33,748 bases of DNA from an uncultured Lachnospiraceae bacterium (GTDB taxonomy: Bacteria > Bacillota > Clostridia > Lachnospirales > Lachnospiraceae), in the NCBI GenBank assembly GCA_946623875.1, contig CAMORO010000022.1:1-33748 (forward strand). Direction: 5' to 3'. Both the position numbers and the translations under genes were made by a program. Shown one piece after another: positions 24,101 through 31,401 of the stretch; position 1 is the stretch's first letter, and each line of letters starts with the position of its first letter. A model generated the notes under the pieces. It did not search any database and had not been told where the DNA came from. It saw only the letters and a program-made list of their open reading frames with translations.

Positions 24101-27100
24101 TTTGTGTCATTATAGCTTCCAAGCATGCCTCCTGCCGCACTGCTGCTGTGTCTGCTTTTTCCATCCCACGTATTTCTGGGAAGATGTACCCATCCATGAT
24201 TGATACATGAGGTAAAATAGCTGCTTGCATTAAGCATATAGCTGGATCCGATGATGCCGCCCGCATCATCATACTCCGATCTTATTTCGCCGTAATTCTC
24301 ACAGTCAGCAAAATCAAACCCTGCATATCTGACGGTTCCCACAATTCCGCCGGCTGCCGAATAAGCCGTCACATCGCCGAAGCCTTCTTTTTTGGGACTT
24401 CCGTTTCCGTAATAATATACATGATCAAAGGTCACTCTTCCTCCGTTTGAAGGAATGCAGGCCGCAACAACACCGCCACCGTAGACATCACCATGGTAGC
24501 GTGCCTGAACAAAGGTCTTGCTCTTAATATACTGTATCGTCCCTCCGGAATGATCAACGCCTATGACTCCTCCTGCTCCGCTTCCGGTCTCTGACCCATG
24601 CATGGCAACCTCAGTCTTGCCGGCTCCGCAGGTAGTCATATATCTCTCTGTCCCGTCAGCTCTTACATAACCGCCTACACTTCCGCTCTCATTAAGACCT
24701 ACAATACCTCCGACAGTTCCGTTGAAGCCGATCACTCCGACGTAATCCGTGGTATTAAGATGATTGGATGTTGTATCTTCATACAATCCATCCATATCTA
24801 TTTCCCTGACGGTTCCGTAATTCTTACCGACAAAACCGCCCAGATATGAATATGCATTCATATCCGGATTCCAGCTGTAATCCCTTCCGTAGAAATCACC
24901 TGATGCTATCCATGTGGTGTTTCCACTGTCTGACTTTTCAAAGCCGTCATTATGACCGGTTACACCCACGCCGCAGAACTCAACGACTCCGTTGCTTCTG
25001 TTGATCCCCGCAATACCTCCGGTTGCAGTAGGATTCGCCGCATCACCGAAGGTATTCATTACGCCGTCATAGGTACAATAGCTGATCGTACCGTAGTTAT
25101 TTCCCGCTACGCCGCCGTAACCTATATTGTTATTCCCTTTACCGCCGGTTATCTCTGCATCAACGGATATATTCTTTATTATCCTGTTGTTGATTCCGGC
25201 CACTCCGCCAATAGAAGCGCAGTCACACCCATCCATCTTTATCTTTGGATTAACCCACGCCCTCTTTGTACTTGATTCTCCCGTGATCGTACCTGTATTT
25301 GAACCTGCGATACCACCTGCATTTGTGTAATTACTCTTAACCGTAATATTACAGTTGATTATCCTGTCCAGACTGTTCTCTGCATCATCGGTTCCCGCAA
25401 GTTCAATATAACCGTATTTATTCCTGTGTTCTTCATTGTCCCAGTCATACTCTCCCGTATGTACCGAATCCTTCACAGGGAATATATTCTGTCCTACAAC
25501 TGCTCCAAGGTAGGCGTACTCGTACCCGCTCTCGTTCATAACATCTACATTGGCAATATATATTCCTTTTATCTTTCCGTAATTTCTTGCTGCCAATGCG
25601 CCGCATGCAGTCTTTGATCTGAATACTATGTTTCCTCCGATACCGACGGGTTTTTCAACGTAATTATTGTACAGTTCTCCATTTTCCTGATTAATGGCAA
25701 CAATACCGCCGCTCATGCCGTTGACAGCCGTTACTGTCGCGTAGTCATGACAGTTGCTTATGATACCGTTATTCTCAGCTATTATTCCGCCGGAATTGCC
25801 CGACAGAGGAGACGAAACACTGCCGTAATTCTTACAGTAAGCAATGTTTGACCTTCCGTCCGTACGACCCACTATTCCGCCTGCCGTTCCCTTGTCGGCA
25901 ATAACTTCAGACGAATTCATAAGACCCTGCAGCAGATAGTACTCTGCCTCTTCGTCTGTATTTGCCACTATGTCATTTCTTCCGATGAAACCGCCCACTA
26001 CAGATGCACCTCTGACACTGCCCGAACAGTTCAGATAGCTTGCATCTGCCGGTTCCGATTCCAAAGTGCCGGATGCTATTTTGGTATTCTTAAGCCTGCC
26101 CTTGTTAACTCCTGCAATGCCTCCCACATAGCTTCCTGTCGAGATTACATCTATATCTTCAATATTATCCTCAAGTTCGATGATGCCTGTCTCTCCGTTA
26201 ACACCTGCGTAGGTTCCCGCAACACCATCGCCTGTGCCCATGGCGCGGATGTGGGATTTATTTATGTTGTTATTACGGAGGGTTCCGTAATTCTCGGCAA
26301 CAAGACCACCGACAACATTCCTGCCGCTGATCGTCTTATTGTCTATACTGCATTCCCTGATACTGCCCTTGTTAAGACCGCACAGACCACCGACGTAATC
26401 ATGTGTACTGTATCCAAGGTTAGCTACCGAACAGTTGTACAATGTTCCGTTATTTACTTCGCAGAGACCGCCAAGATATGTTCCTGTTGTGTTTATAAGT
26501 CCCTGCTGTGCATTACGGCAGTTGTTAAGAGTGGTACGGCTGCCGACTCTTCCTATGATACCGCCTCCGTAAGAATAGGTGAAAACAACCTCTTCGCCCT
26601 TATAATCATTGGGATATGAATTGTTCCTGATTACCCTTTCTTCGGAAGCTGCTATTGCCTTAGTTGCTTTGACAGGTGTTGAATTCTCCACATCTTCGAT
26701 GTAAAGGAAGGTATTCTCATCATTGTAGCCCATTACTCCGCCGACAAACAATTCACCGGTAACAGAGTTTAATATCGATACCTCTCCGCCTCTCTGACCC
26801 TTAATATACACTCTCATGTATGAATCGTCCCCTGAGGCTGTATTTACAGGCTTAAGTCCTTCAATGGATGTTAAGGTTTCATTCGTCAGATTATCAAGTA
26901 TCATCTTATTTGAAGCCAGATCACCTTTACTCATGGTGTCAGCCAGATAGTCAGCAACGATACGTGTAGCATATTTACTCTCATCATAACCGGGCGCACT
27001 GCTTAAATCCGTTGTTTTATTGTCAATTATGAGGTTATATCCGATATATCCGCCTACAAATTCCTTACCGGTCAGCCTTCTGAAGAAACCGGTCGATCCG

Positions 27101-30100
27101 AATGAACCGGCAACTATATTTGTTACACTCCTGTTTTCCTGCTTATTAAGGATATTTCCTCCTATATCCCCACCGACGAAATAATCGCCTGTTACAACAT
27201 CCGCATTCGAATAAATAGTATGTGAAGCCTTGTACCGGTTCTTATCTTCTTCATCGGAGTTGTCTGATGCCGGATCCATAAGAAGTCCTACAGCACTGTT
27301 TAATCCGGCATAACCACCGACAAAGCTGCTTCCTGTTCCTCCGTACACGTAACCTTTGCCTACTGAATAGTCTTCAATTATGGAATCCGAATCATTGTAT
27401 CCTACGATACCTCCAAGGAAGTTGTTACCTCTTACATAGCATGAAGCTTCAATGACTCTTCCCGTATCCGCAGAAGTGTCAACCTCACTTGTCTTCCCGT
27501 CTGCCGATACGGTTCTTACGGTATTGCCAATGATTCCGTTGTTATATCCCGAAATACCTCCGATGTAGTTTCCTTTATAATTAGCTTCGATCTCCGCAAT
27601 TATCGGTGTGTTTCCCGTCTGATAGAAGATACTGTTGTTATTGTACAGATAACCTGTATTATAGCCTGTTATTCCTCCGCTGTAATTGCCGCATGCATAT
27701 ACCTGAGCCTTGTTAACGAAATCGGTCACTTTATTCCTGAAATCACTGTCTTTAACGGGAACTATCCTGTAATCCCCGACTTCTCTTAATGACTGTATAG
27801 CTTCAGGATCGAAGCTGGTAATATCAGTATATGTTGTTCCGTTCAGATATTTGTAATCTGCATTGGCTCCCACTATTCCGCCAACATAATTCTTTCCTGC
27901 TACCTTATTCTCGTTCACACCCTTCGCAGGATCCTTACTTCTCTCGTTGGCAGCCACATTACCGCCAAGATATCCTCTGTTGAAGCCTGCAATACCGCCG
28001 ACGTAACTCTTCCCGATAACATAGACTGACTCCTCTGTCTCAGGCTTGCTGTAACATCTGCTTATCTGCCCGCCGTAATTGTATCCGGCAATACCGCCGG
28101 AGGAATTACCTTCCACGTTATTGCCAAATACTTCCCCCGTGCTGAACATGGCTGATATTTCTTCCGCATCGTATGCAGCAGCTCCGTTACAGTCATCTAT
28201 GACAATGTGAGAAACAACCGATCCGGCATCGGAAGGATCTTCGTAATACCGATCATAAACATAGCCGGCAATACCGCCGATATATGCTATATCATCGCCG
28301 GTTATCCTATTGCTTCCGGTTCCTTTCGTTGCGGTTTTAACCGTACCATAATTGGTACAATTTGTTACAAGGAAATCAACATCCCTGTTTCCGTTGACTA
28401 TCTCTTCTGCTATCTCTTCTGCTGTTTCCCGCCCTGTATCTTTTCCAAAGCCAAAGCCTGTGAACAGAGCAGCCAGTTCATCATCTGTCAGCCCTCCATT
28501 TTCATCCTCTCCTTCATACATACCCTTTATAAATGCATAATCATTTCTGACAGCGCCTGCTATTCCACCGACTGCCTGCGCTCCGATAACCGTTGCTCGG
28601 TTAACAAGGTTTTCCATAATCTCAACATCGGAAAGAGCCTGGTCGCTTCCGGTCTTCATGCTGTAAACTGTTCTCTCTTTAGCATGAAGTCCGGAGGGAA
28701 GTACAATACCTGCCATACCACCCACATATTTACGCCCTTCCACCTTGCAGTTATCAGTAAGAGTAAGGTTTACAGCTTCACAGGCATTAACGCCAAAGAA
28801 TCCACCGGTGAAATCACCGCCGGATACAGTAGCCCGGTCAAGCGTAATATTCCTGACCGTACCATAGTTACAATTTATGAATCCCGTAGGATGAAACGCG
28901 CTATACTCCCTGCCGTCTTCCTCGTCATATCTGATATTTATGTTCGAGATCACACTGTTACCGTTACCCGAGAGTACGTCATTTGCCCTGAGTCTTACCA
29001 TACCGGGATATTCATCCGCATTGGATATTACACTCTTCTCTTTTCCTTCCTCAACTGTCTCTCCGGTTTTTTCCTGCTTAAGTCCTATACGATAGGGTAC
29101 GACATCAACATCATCCGTATACAGAGCATTCCATTTGATATCATTTCTTATGTTGAAGCTGACTGAAGCAACGTCCGCATGTCCTGACCCTGCCGTTCCC
29201 TCACCGTTCTTTTTGATCACTATATCCTGCTTATCGTAATCAAGAGCCTCTATATACCTCATGTTATACAGGTGTCTGGTTCTCGTAACGGAATAGGAAT
29301 GCCTGTTTACGATCCTGTATTCATCCGAAGCATCTTTCTTCTCTTCTTTACTTGTGGAATTTCCGCTGTCGGCAAAGCAGGTATTCTCCTTGTTATTTCT
29401 AAGAAAATCTATATTGTCTTTTGGTTCCGGACTCCTGTATTTTGTTGAATTACCTCCTTCAACCTTAACAAACACGTCATCAGGGGCAAGTCCGAACCTG
29501 AAAAAGCTCTGTGTACCCATGAAGCTGTTACTCTCCTCGGGGATTACAGAATCCTGTGCTTTGCCGTAATTTTCCGGACTTTCATAATACTTCTGCACTT
29601 CATCATTGTATGCCCTGTAGCTTTCCTGCGTCGCCGTAAGATCGATCATATCCAGTATTACGTGGATCATGGGCACCTGCGAACTGAGAGTGTTTATATA
29701 ATTCCCGTTATGATCCGTTGCTTCCGACCATACTATCATGGGTACATAACCAAGTTCCACTCCGTTGCTGAGTTCTCCGCAGCCTATTTCCTGAACTCTT
29801 TTGGTTCCCCCTTTCCCGCTCTCATATGCAAGATCATATCTTTTTACTTTACAAAGGACAGGTTCAATACCTTCAGGTCCGTATAACACGCTGTCTCTGT
29901 TTTTTATCTTGCTTCCCTCAATCTCAATAACAAGCTCAGGCTTATTATCCTTATCAGCATCCAGAAGAGAAAGCGTATAATTCATCTGATTAACAGCTTC
30001 GGGCTCTTTGCTGATAATGAAGGTTGCGTACAAAGCCTCCTTGTTGTGAAGTGTTACTTCGTCAATAACGGGCTGTTTCCGGTTTGCTGTGGTCGTAGCC

Positions 30101-30960
30101 TTATACAGTGCTTCAACATCATAGTATCCAACCTTTCGTCCCCGTCTTATATCCTCAGTACGGTTGTTCTTTGTTACATCAAAAATACTGCCTGTATCCG
30201 CGTCGGGTTCCCCGGTGCTTCCGGCATATGTATACCTTTCATTTTTATCACTGTAGAAAACAGAAAAAACCTGTCCGTCGGCAGGTGTGAATTCGATACA
30301 TATTGCTGCATTATTGAGTATTGACGGATCATAAATATATGATGACAGCAGCTCATATACCCAGTACTGTTCATCATTTTTTGTAAAACCGTTATTTAAA
30401 TATGTGCTGTAATCTCCCTTGCCTGCACGTATGCTTATTATCCTGTCCTGGTATTTCTCCTCCGACTTACTGTTTTCCCAGATACTGTTTATCTCTTCCC
30501 TTGTATAACCGGACTCAACGAAGTGTTCGTTTGACGAATCCCCGTCATATACTTTCCAGTTCTTGCCTACGCCGAACTCGACCCTGTTTCCGTTAACGCT
30601 TCTGAGCCTGCTGATAACATCCATATCATCTTCAGTACTTCCGCCGGCTTTGTTGAAGTCAGGCTTCAGTGCCTTCTGCATCGCTTCCAGCCGGCCGCTC
30701 GCACTGTAATCATTCAACTGATTCTGGGCAGCAACAAAGAGAGTCTCGGCGTATTCGTTCTCACGATTGAAATCAGCCCAGTCTCTCCATGCAAGTATCC
30801 CGCCAACTGTGAGGCCTGCCATTATCGCTATTAATACCATAACGACTATCAGCTCAACCAGAGTGAAACCTCTGTTGTCCTTCACTTTCCGTGTTTTGCT
30901 GTTCTGTATTCTGTTTAAACTTATATCATCAATACGATGCACTCTGCCTGTTCTTCTCAT
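18181..30960 (-). CDS. Giant GLUG-repeat prepilin, putative pilus-tip adhesin
   Basis: 4259 residues, roughly 470 kDa, 38% of the window. N-terminus: 31-residue basic leader ending KDNRG, then FTLVELIVVMVLIAIMAGLTVGGIL (Glu at +5), a true class III prepilin signal, followed by a pilin-like helix (RENEYAETLFVAAQNQLNDY). Residues about 690-2370 hold some 38 GLUG-type repeats (VGGIAGxNxGxIxNC pattern; PF07581), expected to form a long beta-solenoid. Residues about 2370-4150 are beta-sandwich-like; one part (PGNLRMIKESGYLTFGWDAV, about 2898) looks fibronectin-III-like, as do later strand-rich units near 3463 and 3738. The last 85 residues are Pro/Thr/Ala-rich and end KKDENKEE, with no LPXTG and no second membrane helix. 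Heads an operon with three minor pilins. No frameshift, so the gene is under selection. Adhesion is inferred. Confidence 0.9.
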   Translation of the reverse strand: MRRTGRVHRIDDISLNRIQNSKTRKVKDNRGFTLVELIVVMVLIAIMAGLTVGGILAWRDWADFNRENEYAETLFVAAQNQLNDYSASGRLEAMQKALKPDFNKAGGSTEDDMDVISRLRSVNGNRVEFGVGKNWKVYDGDSSNEHFVESGYTREEINSIWENSKSEEKYQDRIISIRAGKGDYSTYLNNGFTKNDEQYWVYELLSSYIYDPSILNNAAICIEFTPADGQVFSVFYSDKNERYTYAGSTGEPDADTGSIFDVTKNNRTEDIRRGRKVGYYDVEALYKATTTANRKQPVIDEVTLHNKEALYATFIISKEPEAVNQMNYTLSLLDADKDNKPELVIEIEGSKIKNRDSVLYGPEGIEPVLCKVKRYDLAYESGKGGTKRVQEIGCGELSNGVELGYVPMIVWSEATDHNGNYINTLSSQVPMIHVILDMIDLTATQESYRAYNDEVQKYYESPENYGKAQDSVIPEESNSFMGTQSFFRFGLAPDDVFVKVEGGNSTKYRSPEPKDNIDFLRNNKENTCFADSGNSTSKEEKKDASDEYRIVNRHSYSVTRTRHLYNMRYIEALDYDKQDIVIKKNGEGTAGSGHADVASVSFNIRNDIKWNALYTDDVDVVPYRIGLKQEKTGETVEEGKEKSVISNADEYPGMVRLRANDVLSGNGNSVISNINIRYDEEDGREYSAFHPTGFINCNYGTVRNITLDRATVSGGDFTGGFFGVNACEAVNLTLTDNCKVEGRKYVGGMAGIVLPSGLHAKERTVYSMKTGSDQALSDVEIMENLVNRATVIGAQAVGGIAGAVRNDYAFIKGMYEGEDENGGLTDDELAALFTGFGFGKDTGRETAEEIAEEIVNGNRDVDFLVTNCTNYGTVKTATKGTGSNRITGDDIAYIGGIAGYVYDRYYEDPSDAGSVVSHIVIDDCNGAAAYDAEEISAMFSTGEVFGNNVEGNSSGGIAGYNYGGQISRCYSKPETEESVYVIGKSYVGGIAGFNRGYLGGNVAANERSKDPAKGVNENKVAGKNYVGGIVGANADYKYLNGTTYTDITSFDPEAIQSLREVGDYRIVPVKDSDFRNKVTDFVNKAQVYACGNYSGGITGYNTGYLYNNNSIFYQTGNTPIIAEIEANYKGNYIGGISGYNNGIIGNTVRTVSADGKTSEVDTSADTGRVIEASCYVRGNNFLGGIVGYNDSDSIIEDYSVGKGYVYGGTGSSFVGGYAGLNSAVGLLMDPASDNSDEEDKNRYKASHTIYSNADVVTGDYFVGGDIGGNILNKQENRSVTNIVAGSFGSTGFFRRLTGKEFVGGYIGYNLIIDNKTTDLSSAPGYDESKYATRIVADYLADTMSKGDLASNKMILDNLTNETLTSIEGLKPVNTASGDDSYMRVYIKGQRGGEVSILNSVTGELFVGGVMGYNDENTFLYIEDVENSTPVKATKAIAASEERVIRNNSYPNDYKGEEVVFTYSYGGGIIGRVGSRTTLNNCRNAQQGLINTTGTYLGGLCEVNNGTLYNCSVANLGYSTHDYVGGLCGLNKGSIRECSIDNKTISGRNVVGGLVAENYGTLRNNNINKSHIRAMGTGDGVAGTYAGVNGETGIIELEDNIEDIDVISTGSYVGGIAGVNKGRLKNTKIASGTLESEPADASYLNCSGSVRGASVVGGFIGRNDIVANTDEEAEYYLLQGLMNSSEVIADKGTAGGIVGRTDGRSNIAYCKNYGSVSSPLSGNSGGIIAENNGIISNCHDYATVTAVNGMSGGIVAINQENGELYNNYVEKPVGIGGNIVFRSKTACGALAARNYGKIKGIYIANVDVMNESGYEYAYLGAVVGQNIFPVKDSVHTGEYDWDNEEHRNKYGYIELAGTDDAENSLDRIINCNITVKSNYTNAGGIAGSNTGTITGESSTKRAWVNPKIKMDGCDCASIGGVAGINNRIIKNISVDAEITGGKGNNNIGYGGVAGNNYGTISYCTYDGVMNTFGDAANPTATGGIAGINRSNGVVEFCGVGVTGHNDGFEKSDSGNTTWIASGDFYGRDYSWNPDMNAYSYLGGFVGKNYGTVREIDMDGLYEDTTSNHLNTTDYVGVIGFNGTVGGIVGLNESGSVGGYVRADGTERYMTTCGAGKTEVAMHGSETGSGAGGVIGVDHSGGTIQYIKSKTFVQARYHGDVYGGGVVAACIPSNGGRVTFDHVYYYGNGSPKKEGFGDVTAYSAAGGIVGTVRYAGFDFADCENYGEIRSEYDDAGGIIGSSYMLNASSYFTSCINHGWVHLPRNTWDGKSRHSSSAAGGMLGSYNDTNGEEHIYLYDCVNTGIIEKNWKEGDDPDIDTIAQNVGSFVGGGFANLKEYRCYWHFDTCRNYNPIKDTTEGFIGTSNRMASESFTNCFDDSALITKNRKYSPFLTNRGDEVSMRECYYINNDTVYETDELDTYFTFSRAKGNIRYVGSGTSYTSVKSPGLFLTPPNQLTGMYNGDNSGEAAYEFDVSYGPDSPGMSAFNVYMWNYRNYVSDIRYHYEVSAKFVDYNNKVGTTEVRTVEAGSDLKSSEVVFPVPSGLDKKIRRVVVYMKYIDATGSDEDISDEETDKYIYFRGFTWTPENDGSEYQCTYLSEKYGADFTVASFEGEGVNDHFSMATGNGEHNISDSYPTDVLGIDWLDNETFYLRKSGTKGNDATISIIVNKDSDFKGIDKIVFYTGAPQEKTYEYKYKYQAIIYGDNDMRQRVPAAYTGTAEYIPLDKDNYWVTVNTSKKSSRFEIDVQNYLEKSISQIDITLGDIYRRSGGSTGSGYLDDRFTLRGFYIIPRGESQECLMAPATTYEGISRVMNEEINNKLELDYSNSESAPYVYYRFDRSRGFNMEANDPGNVKYYSDNSVYEESVSKGINGRISVYRELDPKFMEFIKKKYVFKEKLDSPGNLRMIKESGYLTFGWDAVLDAYAYEVSYKVTEHGNANAVIEQGNTLLLGQETLSYMINNRAEWNGCDIIFSVVAVNGFRYEADGDTRYDSNPSILTKQISKKVLPAPKVHLELTDDNNMVAVLDNRDDYRITYADGTEGYIDCWIEVSYNARGIDIARERRDSFVINVKDSRFSTMSKWVELDDEDSRMAQIKAKAVPNEGIYDSYAESEEIVSSGHLADCEELVNGDSSFDNEEYEKYRGQTYFPYNYHKRLRGFKGDDVEHMEYIIQYSDVRDRDAWMRSDISVYDEDLEMWVAVTTNEAHIGSNLRSSDYITSLGNIPKEWFSGENPTELLVRNYLDRSENDIVKYGRTIATGIKLDGGSAEANKEILKQYKDPYYLTIDWDATEAAKESGEITIFKTSKGKEYIETYCVEVEEDRSIWDDETNDLKPGYVLYKENTDDGSETYGIYFNSTLMLAKNNAIEEGESDRYGNPYEYYLFDVVYKVYDTTVNSTLIEYENSDETETVSTNGIRAIDHRTIQLEPDEDGKRHTVGTNYNESYQFSRTNDKYSSRIYQDTSPEPILAGGIIESKDADGNTTYTVKWDEFYRNEETWNRAKLNPLVPDNAAAMEAYEYYDPYHKDPDDGDDKYVANTWTAFTGKTGYYEIPDDDENQDNKRKAIMNAYYLMYYRNADYTVDLLGITEDGTEVKLASQNIKAEQKVPVEDAYTSILYQPKDSYGNGFEINGKPVEVPKYKKWVYKATFTEGADWVYDKYKIRITNNGSLYSQLEGVTDRDGVKMGIGEDATPGGHIGVLYYDTPYDDIDSVDEDENMCYYRTPKYKEFDLNPMIPFTTLDMPHDVRIKADVESGSYDGGLDYTVSWTGLTNPDELNELGGYLITADLVESQKEGEQAKTHYYFVEEKDDEAEEASYELNTESLEEGGILQIVDTVSANYIKGGEDRSEYDRSVDLDFSDFYDGDIVNVSVRAIPKKHAGTYSEGEDGVPFELTVTNALHAPDVMKLVVDSENGMPEYDDITSEKLMTVTGDSVSANEVTVVSGDEYNVVDYETWKQGLWISYKTGEDSADSTNYFDDTSVSVNAAIAVYNSAPDDLELPAKEDEDEIQAAERMNERTKVIADSYQKWKEDADTVLNEKDVPLVLDFVSDGDKVQIILGDEADGYGARFAGKWIKVTLKAISETNVDSRWSDQDAAGESINYRWIHLPYIRKPLEDEEGLTTQSVDPGTTDITGTGSSDVIIIEDGSGNETGNGDARMIDGTEEDILIDDSSDNDILLVIPTPAGVTGVTAVPTKAPTPTEAPTPAPTKAPVPTPTTASAVTPVPTPAITTPAPTAVPAPTQAPDEADVPGESETGKKDENKEE
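18200..18440 (-). repeat. Low-complexity region coding the Pro/Thr-rich tail
   Basis: Repeating GGAGTCGGAGCTTCTGTC-like units on the plus strand encode PTKAPTPTEAPTPAPTKAP-type sequence. Such short repeats tend to vary in number between strains and often carry O-linked sugars when secreted. Confidence 0.7.
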
Positions 30961-31131
30961 TACATCCCTGTTCCCTGTTTACATCCTATAACCGGTAATA
31001 GCGAGACCGATCTATATCCTGTATCACACAATATCCTCACCACATCATATTGTTATGGCATGGCTCATCTTTTCAAAGTATCGATTTTACAGCATCATTA
31101 ATAGACAGATGAGCATATATCACCATTCAGT

Positions 31132-31158
31132 ATATCGGCATAAAAGCCCATTTTCATA
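31132..31158 (-). promoter_or_regulatory. Sigma-D-like promoter of the giant prepilin / minor pilin operon
   Basis: Minus strand: GCCGATAT exact (31132-31139). The -35 is weak: TATG at 15 bases or GAAA at 12. The leader to the ATG is about 165 bases and contains GCTCATCT and AGATGAGC, which can pair as an 8-bp stem. The possible sigma-A box TATAAT further upstream is an alternative. Confidence 0.5.
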
Positions 31159-31248
31159 ACATAAATTATATCATTTTTTAGGGGAAATGTAACTATAATG
31201 TTTTATGTAAACATACCATCCACTTCTTCCCGAATGTCGTTCTTATTG

Positions 31249-31276
31249 TTGACGTTGTATTCTTTTTGAATATGAT
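31249..31276 (+). promoter_or_regulatory. Plus-strand sigma-A type promoter in the intergenic region
   Basis: TTGACG (31249-31254), 16 bases, TATGAT (31271-31276). It points toward the hairpins at 31289-31309 and 31339-31364 and away from both flanking genes, which are on the minus strand. Confidence 0.4.
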
Positions 31277-31282
31277 GGATTC

Positions 31283-31370
31283 GAGATAGATATGGCAACG
31301 ATCCATATCCGTTAAGGAGCTGTTACTTACCTGCAAAAATAAGCACCCGCGAACGGGTGCTTATCTTTCA
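31283..31370 (+). ncRNA. Candidate small RNA
   Basis: A predicted transcript of about 85 nt would run from the promoter at 31249-31276 to the hairpin at 31339-31364. It would contain a 7-bp hairpin (GATATGG 31289-31295 with CCATATC 31303-31309), an exposed TTAAGGAGCTG segment (an RBS-like sequence), and the terminal stem. A seven-codon frame (MATIHIR) overlaps the first hairpin. No match to a known RNA family; inferred only from signals. Confidence 0.25.
31339..31364 (-). terminator. Rho-independent terminator of ppdK
   Basis: Stem AAGCACCCG / CGGGTGCTT (perfect, extendable to 11 bp) with loop CGAA on the plus strand. On the minus strand it is followed by ATTTTTG. Lies 38 bases after the ppdK stop. 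The palindrome could also stop plus-strand transcription. Confidence 0.85.
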
Positions 31371-31401
31371 GTAAGATCAATTTTGTTCTTTACCGGTTTA
31401 T

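Noticed and set aside
28207-29166. Plus-strand open frame of 319 codons
   Set aside because: Entirely antisense to the giant prepilin, with no RBS and a composition (many Cys, His, Ile, Ser) typical of a shadow frame.
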